Positions 1 to 13,734 of a stretch of 64,000 bases of DNA are shown piece after piece. The stretch spans positions 18,330,854 through 18,394,853 of the forward strand of contig NC_045147.1 in the NCBI RefSeq assembly GCF_008831285.2, written 5' to 3'. Every line of letters starts with the position of its first letter. Position 1 is the stretch's first letter. The position numbers and the translations under genes were made by a program. Origin of the DNA: Nymphaea colorata. Its lineage: Eukaryota; Streptophyta; Magnoliopsida; Nymphaeales; Nymphaeaceae. Under the pieces are notes generated by a model that ran no database searches, was not told the DNA's origin, and worked only from the letters and a program-made list of their open reading frames with translations.

Positions 1-1567
1 GAATGGTTGTCCCAAAACTCAAGCAATTCTTCTGTGTCAATATAAATAAATATCCTGCATCGTATCTTGCTTTTTTCTGAATGAATGTTTTCTTCCCACT
101 TTTAGGTGTTGGAAATGATCCTGACTGGGAAATCATTTCTTGCTTCAGGTGCATTTGGAACTAGTCCCTTTCTTACTTCAGAATTTGCATTTATAACTAG
201 TCCAAGAGTGAATGTTCCCAATCTTGCCAAATTTGGTTCATTTACTAGTCTCATTGGTGGATGTCACATTAGCATGTATATACCTGAGTTAGGAACATAG
301 ATCAGGTTGCCTCCGGGATGACCAAGTGAAAGGCTGAGATTGCTGGACGATCGTCCAGAGGGTGACCTGATCCGTGTTACTGTTTTAGGCTATGGGGATT
401 GCAGAGGTGCCGAGTGCACTATATGGGTACCAACCTGGATCATAGGCGCTCCTCCTAGCTCAGCCTGTGTGTTGTTAGGGAAGTACTTGCGCTATGTGAT
501 GACATATCCTGTTAATATATTATCTCACGCCCATTCAAATGAATATGGGTGAATAATTTGATGTTCCGAGGAGAAGAGTTGAACTTCATGTCATTGAGTT
601 ATCACCTTATCAAACGCATTTGATGTTTAAAACATTCGGTATACTTAGTTCAGCTATAACTGTCCAATTGATTAATGCCAACCTACCATTTTCCAGCCTA
701 TTAAATGATCAGTTGCTACATCTTGTTTTGCTTGTTTCTCCTCAAACTTCTCTCCTTTTTCTTCTTCCACAAAATGTCGGCCTTTCTTTTTCTGGCCATT
801 GGGCCATTTTTTAGTTCCTAATGGATGGCCTTAAATAGAAAAGGCAATCCATGAACTGAGCCTAAGCCCATCTGCTGCTGAACAAATTGATTCAAGTGAA
901 GTGTCGAAGTATGCATCATTGTAATTATTAAAACATTTACTGATCGTTGGTCCTCCCTGACCTGAATTTCTGGCTCCGCCACTGGTGGGTTGCATGTAAC
1001 AATGCCGGAAGCTGTTGCTATGGTTGCCTTTGATAACAAGAACTTTTTGTGGAAGGTACATTTTAGAAAAAGTTGTTCTTACCATTTATCAATTGAACCT
1101 GTATGGTCTTGCCAAATTTTCTTTCCGAAGTTTTAGGTCAAGCATGTTTCTTGGAAAATTTTCAGGAAAAAGCTCTTCTGAAAAGTTTTCAGGGCCATCA
1201 AATGCCTGAAAATTTGGTGTTAATATGGTTTTGTGGTGCGCGAAGTCGTCCTCTTTTGTTTGAAGTCTACAACCAATTCCTGGAAATTTATCAATGTTGA
1301 TGGCTGTAAGCAGCCATGTTCAAGTACCATTCTCAACTCCCAAGTGACAAGTGCATCGTGAACAATGGAGAACCGTTATTTTAACTGTTACCAACTACCA
1401 AGCTGTCTCATTTCCATTTTTGAGGGAAAAAAAAAAATTAATGCAGCTATCACATTGGATTCTGTTGCTGCCTTCGGTTCTTTGCTATGAAATTTTTTGC
1501 AGCACATATTTCCTTGCCATTTCGTAAACTAGTAATGCAGCGCCATCTTATTTTCATTTGAACAAAC
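1..1567. other. Region with no supported gene
   Basis: No coding region can be supported here. An acceptor-like pyrimidine tract and AG occur near 105, followed by a short open frame, and another open frame lies at 340-552, but neither resembles a known protein. A short fragment at about 970-986 resembles an end of the hAT miniature element family seen elsewhere in the window. Confidence 0.4.
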
Positions 1568-1615
1568 ATACCGCGCGCGCGCGCACGCGAGAGAGAGAGA
1601 GGGAGAGGGAGAGAT
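1568..1615. repeat. (CG)n(GA)n simple repeat just after the DHNAT1 stop
   Basis: A purine-rich GA tract preceded by alternating CG lies just downstream of the DHNAT1 stop codon on the minus strand. It would be in the 3' untranslated region. Confidence 0.8.
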
Positions 1616-2094
1616 CTACAATTTGGCATACTTTTTCAATTTAGTTGCAGCATCACGTGCATTTTCTGGAATTGGTAGGCTGATCAAGAGAGTGACTGTT
1701 GATGTGGAGATGAGGACGCTTCTCTCCTGCGTCAAAGGGTCGATCTTCCACAGTTGTACAATCCACACCTTGACATTATCAAGCACAGAAAAAAGTTGTC
1801 TCAGTACAGGCCGTCACATGATCTGTAACATGGCATACTACAACTATTAAACTCCTTACTGCTTCAACTGTGAAGGCCTGTGAAATCCAAAATGAAAAAT
1901 GAATTTGATGACTCCTCATCTCAATTGGTTCGAGGTTATCTCTGATTATTTGAGTTATTTTCTTAAGCTTGTCTCCAAATTTTTTGCTAGTATTTAAAAC
2001 AGCCATTATTTGGTTTACGGCTAAAAGTCTGATAGTCAATTTGATGATTTTGATACTGTTTCCATGCGGTATGATCTCAATGCCAAAAGCCCCC

Positions 2095-2174
<80 letters not shown>

Positions 2175-3653
2175 CAAACACACTATTGTTGTTGGATTGC
2201 TAGAATATTTATAGCTTAGGTTGTTCTTGTTAAGAAAAGCCAGTCTGCGCATTGGGCTAACCTTGTCAAGGGTCAACGGCAATTGAAATACCCACTCTTT
2301 TATGACGTTCAGCTATTAGAAGAGTATCATTTTAAAATTTCATGATTTTTCATATCAATTTGCAAAAAAGTACTTAATTATCAATAATTGTATTGGTCTT
2401 TCTTGGTGTACAGATGATACAAACACGTATAAACACGTATGATCTTGTGATCATGGGTTTTTATTTTAGATAGATAACTTAGTCGCTAACACTACTTTTG
2501 AATTAAAAGGAGCCCAAGTTTGGACGTAGCTTTCAACCCTATAAATAGAGAAATGGAGGGAGATTTCGACCTCCTCTCACTCCAATGGTGGGGTTCCCTC
2601 CCGCAAAAACAGTTGCCACAATTGTGCAGCTTGCCGACCAACGATATGGTCTCTCAAGAAATTACCATTATTATTAAAAATATAGTCTCAAAATAATTTA
2701 AAATTTTACAGTTTTCTTTTAAAACACGACCATCGAGACATAAGCAATTACGTCACTGGATATCCATATCTTGACCAAACGCATGACTTGAAAGCCTCTT
2801 GCCAGGGAAGTAGTTCTTCATTTGAAAACAAAGACTATTTCCTCAGAGGTGGACCAAAATGGGCGTCTGGTTATCTCAGATCTCGTCAGATTTGACAGGT
2901 TATCTCACATCCATAAATTCGGTAATCGATAACCTTTTTTACGGTCTCAAATCAGACATTTCGCCGGCGGATGTAAGAGAAGAACACAAAAATTGTTTGC
3001 CAATTCAAAGATGCTGGATTGCTTCGACATTTGTGAGTACCATCACTGCCCATTATTTGGTATGTTACCGACTTCTTTTAGTTCATGAGTTCTCTTATCT
3101 TGGTGCCATGGCAATCCGCACACACAGAAATATATGCAGACAGATGAAGGAGAGGGTAGGGGGGCGTGAGGAAGACGGACCTGAACTCGGTTGCCCTTGT
3201 TGAGAGGGGTGGCTTCTGCCTCGACGAGGTCTCCTAAGTTGGCAGGCTTCAGGTGGTTGATGCTCAGCTGAACTCCGGCCACCCGCTGGAACCCCGACGA
3301 GAGGTGTGCCCCCATGCTCGCCAGCGCCTCCGCTATCAAAGCCGATACTCCGCCGTGCATCACCTTGAACGGCTGCTCTCCAGTTCCAGTATTCCATCCC
3401 AGAATCAATGGACAAAGGAGAAAAAGGAAAAAAAAAAAAAATCTCAGGATTCAAGAAGAATAGGAGGAAGAAATCCGGAGGCAAAGAAAGATGCAGAGAC
3501 AGAGGAAAAGCAAAAGAAGCACACCTGGCAGCAGGTCTCCCCGACCTTCAACCGGCCGCTGACCTTTTCCCGGGAGACGATGTCGATCTCGAAGCCCATG
3601 GAGTGCAGGGGTGGGTCGAGCTCGGCGGTCTTGCTTTCCGGCTTCTCTGCCAT
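1616..3653 (-). CDS. DHNAT1: 1,4-dihydroxy-2-naphthoyl-CoA thioesterase 1, three exons
   Basis: The coding sequence joins exon 1 (3653-3525), exon 2 (3372-3181) and exon 3 (1768-1616). These give 43 + 64 + 50 codons, all in phase 0, with donors CAG|GT at 3524 and 3180 and AG acceptors before 3372 and 1768. The 157-residue product matches the usual length of the plant family (about 156). Exon 2 starts with the hot-dog-fold block [19 protein letters not shown]; the HGG and the following Glu are the 4HBT-type substrate and catalytic region. Exon 3 begins [11 protein letters not shown] and ends KKYAKL, a C-terminal AKL that fits a PTS1 peroxisomal signal. Known role of the family: hydrolysis of DHNA-CoA in peroxisomes during phylloquinone (vitamin K1) synthesis. 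Intron 2 is about 1.4 kb and carries a (CA)n(TA)n microsatellite. The start is the first Met of the exon 1 frame that matches the family (MAEKPESK). No frameshift or missing residue is seen. The identity is from remembered family motifs, not from a search. Confidence 0.93.
2097..2171. repeat. (CA)n(TA)n compound microsatellite in DHNAT1 intron 2
   Basis: About 34 bp of CA dinucleotides run straight into about 40 bp of TA dinucleotides. The tract lies within intron 2 of DHNAT1 and is probably polymorphic. Confidence 0.95.
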
Positions 3654-3699
3654 GGCTGTTCGTTCCCCCTCGCCCTGATGTTTTAGCCTCAGAGCCGCT

Positions 3700-6600
3700 T
3701 CTTATCGTCGTTGACGAGATGGAAGAGGTGGGGGAATACAGGAAGGCCTTTGGTTGTTGTTGCTGCCCCTCGTGGAAACGACGCACCTACCCAGACCCAA
3801 CCCATTCACACTTTTGCCCAATATGCTGTCCGGGAATATTGGTAAATTTAGGTCACATCAATTGGAAAGTAGAGCTGCTACTATTTACAGCTGTATAGGA
3901 ATCGAACCAATTATCAGAAATAGAACCAATTATGCTACTGCCTTTGAATTAACCACGCTTGAGCAAAAACTGTAGAACTAGAAGGTCACTCGGTTCATTA
4001 AAATTAAGTAACTAAAAAAAAGGGAGCAGAGGAGAAGTCGGGATTCACGTAGCGTGGTCTGGACCGATCTTTATTCTGGGGCAACATTCGAAGGCATCGG
4101 GGAAATGGAAGAGAGCCCGTTCCTGCGGAAGCCATATAGACGCAGTTTTTGTGGCTGAAAAGTGTCCCGTAAGTCCGTAGTCCGCTACACCCGGTGGGAT
4201 ATAGCATGGGGCAAAACTATAGTTTCACAACTTTTTTTTTTTTTTTTTTTTTTTAAACTGTTGGCACCATCAGCTTATTTATATATTGATAATGGAGCCT
4301 TCAATTATCTATGGTGCCTCTCAATCATTTTCGAAGAATTTAAATTTTTTAACTTAGTGCACTTCAACCAAAAATATTTGGCTGCGTCTGATGCTTATGT
4401 TATACTTATCTTGTTTGACATTAAACTTGAATTTTTTTTTTTTTTTATGGCGGTGTGGTTAGACTTATCCTATTATAAATTAATAGTAAAATAGTTTTTT
4501 TCTTTCAAAAATTTATCATAAACGAGCTGTACAGCCATTCTACTGGATGAAAATAAAAATAATTGGGTTCAAAAGATTGACACCAGCTCCAAATGTAGCA
4601 CGCGTGTGAAGTAGGTAGGGGCACGTGAAAAAATTGGGTGTCACATTTCCCTTGGACACTTTTTCCATACAAGAGCAGCAAGTGGGTCATCTACGCACGG
4701 CAATCCGTATTCTATTCAGAATTGAGATTGGTTACACGCACAGTAATGAATATTATATATATATGTATTATATGTATATATATTGAAATTAACTTGCTGC
4801 CAGATGCTATTAGATAGCTAAATATTTAAAATCTGTCGGTAATGATATTATGAACCATTAGTAAAAGTATCATAAATTTGTAAGTTGTAACCGTGTTTTA
4901 AGTCTGATTTCTCCATTCATCTAGGTAAATAGTGAAAGCACATGAGTTGTCACAGTAAGGATTTTGAAAATACTCGTCGGTCATTCCATTGGATGTCCTT
5001 TTTGTTTTGTTTTTTTCGTTCCGCCCTTGACCCCATGTCGGCCAATGTCCGGAAAAGCCTGAATTCATCGTCCCCAGCCGCAGCTCAGTCTCTGAACCTT
5101 GTAGCAGAGAGTGGGGAGGAGGTGCCAGCGCTTCTGCTTCATCCAACTTTAAACAAGGGCAAAGGCCTGAACACGACGCTTTACCATCTTATAATTATGA
5201 AGCGCGTTTCCCTTTACAATCTTCAAAATCAATGTGATCTCCTAGTGGGAGGTGACACGGATCGGTTTTCATCAGAAGCACGACGCAAAGCTAATCTACT
5301 GTTTAGACTTTCTGATCAATACCGCATAATCTGGATCCAATGAAATTAAACGCGATCTTGACAAGCGCGTCTTTCTTTTCCTGTCACTTTCTATCAGATC
5401 CAATATGCTGTTTTTGGATTAAACGTTTTCTGCAATAGCTTTATGATACAAGATTAGGATGGTTTATATGTGAGGTAATCGACCCGATTAGCGGCGTCCA
5501 GAGGTGTAACGCAACCAGGTGGCAGTGTGGTTCACATTTAAGGGGTATGAGGTTTGAATTGTACGACTGTTGTCACGTTTCAATGCCTTATTCCTCTTCG
5601 CTGCAAACAGTGGCAAACATGATACTCAAGTTGAAGGGTGTACCATATATCCATCAAAACAAGCCAGAACTTGGAAGCATAAAGGTATGGTCTTGCGAGT
5701 TTTATGCTGACAGCTGGTTCCCCTATTAAAGGAATTTGACCCGCTTATGAAATGGAAGTTGTTTATTAGATTTGATCGGCCCATTAATTTAATTTAAGCT
5801 GTAAATGATTGAGATTCCTGATCTGTTTTATGAAAACCTTAGTCTCATTTCTTTTCTTGGCATCGCTTATCGAGTGTGATCATTTGGCATCTATCTCCAG
5901 ATCAAGATGCTGATCTCCAAATTAAATACAGAAATTGGTCTTTGTCCTTGGTCATCCGGTAAAAAATTTGTACAGGGAGCTTTTTTTTTTTTTGATGCGC
6001 GCATCTACACCCCTATAATGTCCTATGATGGATCAGTTTCATAGTTTATGAAATAAGTTGGTACTGCCCTCCTATGTACGTGCAGTCATTTTCTGATGAT
6101 GTTGGCTCCTCAGAAGCGTTGCAAAGAAGATTTCCGCCTATTAATGGCAGAGACGTACTTGAATCTTCTGGTGCAAGCCTGCCAGACCTTGCAGATATTT
6201 AATCTAGTTATTATATGCACTACCTACAAGCTTAGTTCACTAGTGGAATGTAAATTAATCAGTACTCTTTCGGCTGGGGCTGCAAAGGGGTCGCATTGGT
6301 TTGGGCATCTTATTCCATAGAGATTGGATTATTTCCAGGAAACATGAGAACATGAATTTGTTTCCATCGGATTCACATATGGTATCTAGATTTGGGTCCG
6401 AATCTGAACTTGGAACTAGTTCAGAACCAACTTAAATTACAAACCAACTGCACACTGTTGGTCTTTTTATTGGATCATACATAGTTCTTCTCAATTTCTA
6501 TTCTAGTAGATTCTCTGATCTGATTATAACTTCATTTACATGAACCTATTAGGTCCAATTTCAGTTTTTAACATTGCATTTTGGGTTCAAATATCTATTC

Positions 6601-6800
6601 ACTAGGAGCTAGCTCATTTGACAAAAGCTACATTATGTTCTTTGAACACGTGCTCCCAAAGTGCATGTTTGAGAAACATCGTATTCTTATGTCAAGAAAT
6701 ATAGTTAATTTGATTCTGTCCAAACACAATTGTTAAGAGCAAAATTTATAGTCACATTTAATGTTTCTTAAAACAAAAAGATGTGCTAGTCAAGTATATG
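3700..6800. other. Intergenic, no supported gene
   Basis: AT-rich DNA with poly-T runs near 4232-4254 and 4432-4446 and a short AT repeat near 4755. The longest open frame (4942-5343, plus, 133 codons) has no recognised domain or promoter and is not called. The 3' end (about 6600-6720) contains a weak, degenerate match to the 210-bp tandem unit that follows. Confidence 0.4.
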
Positions 6801-7853
6801 TACAAGAAACATGTGTTCGAAGAACACAATGTTCTTCGTATCAGGCAACCTAGAATTTGCTCTAAAGACTGTGTGGCAGATTCATCGACATTTAGTTTTA
6901 GTGTTCCATGAATTTGCTTTAATATTTGAGGTAGATTCGGAAAACACATACAAAGTGTTTCAACTGCCAAACGATCCCTTAAGAGCTTGTTTGACAAATC
7001 AAACAGTTTGTACAAGAAACATGTGTTCGAAAAACACAATGTTCTTCATATCAGGCAACCTAGAATTTGCTCTAAAGACTGTGTGGCAGATTCGTCGACA
7101 CTTAGTTTTAGTGTTCCATGAATTTGCTTTAATATTTGAGGTAGATTCGAGAAACACATACAAAGTGTTCCAACTGCCAAACGATCCCTTAAGAGCTTGT
7201 TTGACAAATGAAATAGTTTGTACAAGACACATGTGTTCGAAGAACACAATGTTCTTCGTATCAGGCAACCTAGAATTTGCTCTAAAAACTGTGTGGCAGA
7301 TTCATCGACACTTAGTTTTAGTGTTCCATGAATTTGCTTTAATATTTGAGGTAGATTCGAGAAACACATGCAAGGTATTCTAACTACCAAACGATCCCTT
7401 AAGAGCTTGTTTGACAAATGAAACAGTTTGTACAAGACACATGTGTTCGAAGAACATAATGTTCTTCGTATCAGGCAACCTAGAATTTGCTCTAAAGACT
7501 GTGTGGCAGATTCATCGACACTTAGTTTTAATGTTCCATGAATTTGCTCTAATATTTGAGGTAGATTCGGGAAACACATACAAAGTGTTCCAACTGCCAA
7601 ACGATTCCTTAAGAGCATGTTTGACAAATGAAACAGTTTGTACAAGAAACATGTGTTCGAAGAACACAATGTTCTTCGTATCAGGCAACCTAGAATTTGC
7701 TGTAAAGACTGTGTGGAAGATTCATCGACACTTAGTTTTAGTGTTCCATGAATTTGCTCTAATATTTGAGGTAGATTCATGAAACACATACAGAGTGTTC
7801 CAACTACCAAACAATCCCTTAAGAGCTTGTTTGACAAATGAAACAGTTTGTAC
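6801..7853. repeat. Five tandem copies of a 210-bp unit
   Basis: The same landmark (ATGTGTTCGA) recurs at 6811, 7021, 7231, 7441 and 7651, so the period is exactly 210 bp each time, with only base substitutions between copies and no indels. The array runs for five full units and then stops. Each unit contains the near-perfect palindrome CGAAGAACACAATGTTCTTCG, which could fold into a hairpin with 9-bp arms. Because 210 is a multiple of three, long open frames cross several units on both strands (190 codons plus, 263 codons minus). These read as repeats of the same 70 residues and match no protein that I know, so I treat the array as a satellite-like repeat rather than a gene. Confidence 0.95.
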
Positions 7854-7859
7854 TTATTC

Positions 7860-10800
7860 TATGAATCTGACTTAAAAGTTAGGCCAGACGAATAGAACAC
7901 TTTTCAAGGTGTTCCATGCATCTGTCTTTCACGGATTTGGTGTATGAATTGGGTCTGCAAAAGAAATTAATCTTCCAGCTTCATGATATAGAACCATCGA
8001 CTAGCTGGTCCAGTTTGACAAAAACTGCAAGACTACTGTGGCTGTGGATAGGCCTGATGCTTTTGTCCTCCTGATGGAACTGCAGACATTCTTTCCATAT
8101 TTTACGAGAAAAAGTTTGTTCTTAAAGGACTAATTCTCTTTCCATTTGGCTTAATTAACCATAAGTACTCGTTTTAAATATGATTAGTTGAGGAATTAGT
8201 GAATGAGAATATGCTGTTTAATCATGTTTGCATAGATAATTATCACATATTATGGAATCTGTCTGCTGAGAAAGTAAACATGGACTAATTTTGTGAAGCA
8301 AATTTCGTTTCAGACATAAAACATGGGAGTCTAAATGGTTCAGAAACGGATAATTTGAATTCTTTAAAAAGCAGATTCGGTTGAATTTAGTGCATGAAGA
8401 ACACAAGAAAAATAGCAAAACCATATCCTAACTATTTACATCCCCACATGAACGCTGCCGGCATATTAGGTCCTTGTTAAGATCAGCTGCAAAAGAAAGA
8501 AAACCGAATCATCAGGTAGTTCATCTGTCATTTTCCTTTGGAGAACTCATCGTAGAGTGTTTGACGTTTTAATGTAAATGAATCGTAGGAATGAACTCAA
8601 GTGTACTCCAAAATCGCTTGGCCGAGAACCAAAACCTCCTACACTTTCCCCAAAGATAAACTCAGTGTACTTCAATGCACAATTTTTTTATAACAGAAAA
8701 ATATGTGGTTAATTTTCGACCTGGTTTAGCTTATGTTGTAAAAGGTATATCAAGGGTCATACCTGTATCGTAAATTTATTTGTTAAATTAAAAACAAAAA
8801 ATAGAAAAATAGAGAAAAATAAAAATGAAAAAAATCAAGAAAAAATGTGTTTTAATAAAAAAACTTGTTATACATAATGACAAACTTTACGTTTCATGAA
8901 CATTTGTAAGTCATTGATATCATATGACAAACAAGATGATTTAACACATCAAAAGGCACACAATCACAACCTAATGAATGGAACGGATTAGGAGAGATAA
9001 GGATATAACATAACACGATCTACATCATAGTAATAAATAAGTCATAAGGTCCCTAACACGTCAAGAAATATATTTTAATTGTTATACATTATATTACAAG
9101 ATGATCATAAAATTTTTAATTATATCTATACAAATAAGAAATGAAAGCACTTCCGATTCTAGTTCATAATCTTCATCATCTTTGTTCTCATTTTCCTCTT
9201 CATAAAATCGAACACCTTCACAGACATGATACAATATTCTCTCCTTCATTAACACTTGTTGTTGCTTCGGCTTCAATATTGAAGCATTGATGATGATCAT
9301 CATCAAATAATGTTGTTAGTTCTTTCTCAACCCATGGTTCCAACACATGTAAATTGTCCAAGCTCATACGATCAAACTGAAATGTGTGCTTTCTTGTTAA
9401 TATTTTTTGGTAATACCTATGTTAAATAAGATAAAAGTTGTTAATATATAAAGCAAATATATGCTACAATACTGACTAAACTACCCTATATTAAGTTGCA
9501 ACACGAATTTGTATCAACAGCCCGCTGTATTAGTACAAAAACAAAGTTATTTAACCTTACGATCGAGCTAATTCCTTGTTTTCTGTGGGTATGTTGAAAA
9601 ATGCTACAATTCCTTTTTTCATCCGGTCGCACTGAATGTCTTCCTGAAGATTTTAATTGCAAAAGTTTTAAGGTTTGCATGACCAGTCCCAAATCTATTC
9701 CACTACAAATCTAAACAACAAATAAACGCAATCCTATATAAAACAGCAAATAGATAACAAATGCAAAGACAGATAAAATTTTCAGTGTAATTACATGGAC
9801 ACTTAGTCATCATGTTTCGAATGGTTGTATATTGACCATTTCTTCCTCTTCCATTTGTTTTTACATCTTCTTTTGCTGTATAGCATTAATCATACCCATA
9901 TAATGTTGATGCACAAATGGAACAAAGGCTTCTCTGAATCTCTAGTTTACTTATGAGTATAAGGAGCCTCATTGCCGTATTGGTGAAGGCTGAAATTTTC
10001 TCAAAATATTCACATTTGTTATAATTTTGATATGAGAAAACTCAAACGCCATTTTTTTTGTTTGAAAGAAAAAGGAGTACCAACGCAGGAAGCTACAACG
10101 GAAGATCTGATCCCAATAATTGAGCCGCGTATTGGCTCATCGCTTCTGCAATTTTGGGCAACGCACTAAAAATTGTATAGAATAGTTTTACATGCACCAC
10201 TGCCAATTTTCTCAGCTTCCACATTTATGTACTTTTTTTTTATGATAAGAACCTTGTTATCTGAGAGTGTACATTCACCGTTGCCTATACTTAAGGGGAA
10301 AGCCAGAATTTTTTCATGAGGCAAGCCAAAGGGGGCAGGGCCCATGCAGACCCTACCTTGCCTCCGCCTTACCTGTACCAATGAAATCTTTGGCAACTCA
10401 ACCTTACCCCCTCAGAGCTCTCTCCATTGCTTCAACCTTGTGGCAAAGGGCAAACACTTCAGTATTAAACCCTATAAGATGGATCAGCTCGCCATGTATA
10501 AGAACAAAGTTCGCTCCAAATTTTTTCTACTCGATCTTCTCAATCTGTCATTAAGCCTGTGGAGATAGAAAAAACTACAATCTTTATATTGCTAGAAAAA
10601 ACTACAACCTTTATATTGCCTGAAATCATCACAGGAATTCATTAAGAGTTGGAATAGATTTGCAGCACCAGTCATATATAGCATAAATGACAGATCCTAG
10701 AAAGCACTAGCGGAGCCAGAAATTTTTTCTGGTCGGGGCACTCATTCAATACCTTTAATTTCTTTGGACTACTTATATGTATAACAATCAAATATATCAA

Positions 10801-13640
10801 AACATTAACATATATATTAAACTAATTTTATGAGGCTGTTGTGGGCAGTATGTGACTACACCAGTGAAAGGAGAAGAGAAGAGAATCATTCAAAGTGAAA
10901 AAGAACTACATTATTGAAGCGACTGCCGAACCATGTGGAACTTCTGTTTCTAATGCTTTAAACAATCACCATACCATGAAGATGTTTCAAAAGATTAATA
11001 AAAGGTGAAGGGACGGAAAGACAAGCAAACGATCACATTAATGGCCGTAAACCTTGACTCCCCACATAATTAAAACCAAAAAGCAAAAGGAGAGGGCTGT
11101 TTTGATATGTGATCAAGAAAAACCCACACACCTAATGCGTGTTATGTTCTAGATTATCAGCAGTGATGAGACAGCTGGTGCACAACCTAATGCTGCTTGC
11201 TGGGGAGCACCTCTCTCTCACATGTAAATATATACTTCATAATATGAGGATCCTTAATCTTTGTCTACATTCGAGTATTATATAATCATCAAGGTCTGTG
11301 GAAGTACAGCTGTTTCCATTCCTGGACATGGTCCGCACACAAGATTTAATATATTCATGTTCTATTTAAAATGTTAAAGATCCTTTAAAGTTAGATATAC
11401 TTTTATAAAAATAATTAAAGATGATGTTGAGGGCAGAATCCAAGGCCACACATAGTGCTCGTACAAAACATAGTGCAGACCCCAAGTGTACCGTGCAGAG
11501 TAAGGTGTCCTTTCAACTTTAGTGCAATTTGGATGAAACCAATCGATGGAGGTCATGGACCTGCCTTACTATATGCCCGTTTCTCTGCTTATATAAGAAG
11601 AATATATGTTGGTTTAGATGCACCAATAAATAAGAGAACGCGTGATAAGAAAAAAAGAAGGTATAAACTATGCAAGAAAGCTGGCTCTTTACTTTATTTG
11701 TCTTCTACTTTGCTTTCCGCGGGAATAATTGGCTTGGTATGTGAAAACTTGGCATCCAGTGCCCTGCCCAAGGGTTTGGAGTCTTTGGACGAAAGAGAAA
11801 CTGCTTGTGCCTAACTTAGGCCAACCCTGCTTTCCTAAATTTGAGTCCCCATGTATTCACGATTAGTTGATGTTGAGCGTGCTCAAAAGAGATTTAGGAA
11901 GAAAAGGCGATGATTAAGAAAGATGCTAGTCCGGTTTGTGATGCACCAAGTAATAGAAAAAACTTTTGGGGTTATGGAGAAGTTAAAAAGGGAAAGCAAG
12001 AAAAAAGGGAAATTCAAAAGCTTAGATTTCACGCGGTAGCGGCAATACTACGAACGTGAGCGTGCCGGAGACCTGCGTAGGCGACCGTCCGCGGCTTGTC
12101 ACGACCATGACCATGACCATGACCTAACAGCTAATTAATGGCGGTCAATCGTGGCCTCCCCACGCAGCATCTGCCACAGTTCCAGGAGATTAAAAGCTCT
12201 CTGATTTCTCTCTGGATCGTTAGCTAGTGGGAAGTGGACGCGATTCGAGTGCTACACTTTTGAAGTACTGCCGATGCCTGGCCGTAACCTTCTTTGTTCT
12301 CTTACATTCTTGAAAGATGGTCTGACGCCAATGGGCATGCAAATCAGTATTCACAGGTGCTCAGCGCAGCCATTTATGAGAGAATTAGTTCTTCGCACGA
12401 GCAACCAATTCTGCGCAGCTCTTTCATGATCACCAGGCACCTTGTCAATGAAGTTGAAAATTGACATTGCTTTTTTTCACGTCATACAAATAAAGGAACA
12501 AGTATGTGTTTAAGTATTCGCAGGTGTATACACGCAAAATTATTTGGGACTGATTGTTTGAACTTCTCTTTTCTCTCTCTCTCTCTTTCTCTTTTGAATT
12601 TGTAAAATATCCCAGGAAAGAATTTTCTCCATCACTTTGAGATAATTTTACTTACATATATAAGTATATATATAGGAATTGAATGGTGACTATAAGAAGC
12701 CCACTTATAAAATCAGGTCTATATGATCCAACAAAAAGAACAGTTAAGAAAAAACAATAAAAAAAAGTGGTGGACATTTTTATTATCTAATATTAGTTTA
12801 CATTTTTTTCTTGCTTTTCTTCAACCATCCATCTCCTTAGTTAAACAGCTCTGTGATGACTCTAAATAGCTAGAGTCATCAATCACTCTTATATGTATAT
12901 ATAAAGTCTAATATTCTCTCCTCATAAAAATGATTCACTCCTAAAGAAAAATGGTTTGTATTTGAGAGGTATCAGCTTACAATTTCAGTACTTGTCGAAA
13001 TCTGATTACTTTTCAAGAATTATTGGAGAATAAAACTCCGAAACTTGTAGTTTTCATAGGCCCAGCCTCAACACTGGGCTCTTTCCAGCCGCTGCCCAAC
13101 TAGTCAGTGGACGATCCGGAGGCACCGGCCAAAGGCGGTATTAATAAATAAGAGCAGCTGGCCGCGCTCAGGATTCAAATCTTTCAAGAAACTCGACTCG
13201 TTTTCCTTTCTCCCCTTTTAAACTGCTCAACTTTTGCTTTATGGATACATGACAGCTGCCCTTTGCAACGCACCAAACGATTTTCCATGTAAAATAAGGA
13301 ATCAAAGCCTACTGCTAGTGCCGTATTTGATGGCGTACACGAAAATAAATTCATTTTTTTAATTAACAAAATGAGAGGTCTTCTAGTCTCCAGTGTTTCA
13401 ATCCAAGTTAGGAAAGCGAAGAATCAGAAGGCACCCAGTACGCCATATATATTTGACCACTAAAGAAAAAGTAAAGAAGAAAAAAGGAGAAGGAGAAGAA
13501 GAACCCATTTGTGTCAATCACAAGATGCACGACGCTGAAGTCGCGGTTGTGGTAATGGAAATCAATGCTGACCCTTCGTATAGACAATAGATAGTCAGGG
13601 AATCTAATTTGGTTTCACTCCTTCTCTCCCCACCAAAGCT
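7860..13640. other. Long intergenic region, no supported gene
   Basis: AT-rich DNA with only short open frames. At about 10709-10745 there is one end of an hAT-like miniature element (GCGGAGCCAGAAATTT). A GC-richer patch at about 12050-12130 contains three TGACCA repeats. Decayed transposon sequence is likely at 9.1-10.0 kb, but no domain could be identified. Confidence 0.4.
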
Positions 13641-13643
13641 CTG

Positions 13644-13652
13644 CTATAAATA
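13644..13652 (+). promoter_or_regulatory. TATA box
   Basis: CTATAAATA lies about 85-90 bp upstream of the start codon of the small gene at 13735, a normal distance for a plant core promoter with a short leader. A GA-rich leader follows. Confidence 0.75.
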
Positions 13653-13734
13653 AGTGCCCGAGGCATTCATTGTTGGTAGCAAGCAGTCCACAAAGAGAGT
13701 AAGCAGTCGATAAGCTGAGAGAGAGAGAGAAAAC

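Noticed and set aside
106-552. Acceptor-like site near 105 and open frames at 106-300 and 340-552
   Set aside because: The translations match no family that I can name, and there is no donor, promoter or continuation that would support a gene. A terminal exon of a gene outside the window cannot be excluded.
1779-2282. 167-codon minus-strand frame
   Set aside because: Much of it is translated (CA)n(TA)n microsatellite, and it lies inside DHNAT1 intron 2.
4942-5343. 133-codon plus-strand frame
   Set aside because: No domain, no promoter signal, and composition typical of non-coding DNA.
6811-7837. 190- and 263-codon frames over the tandem array
   Set aside because: They exist because the repeat period is a multiple of three. 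There is no recognised domain, and both strands are equally open.
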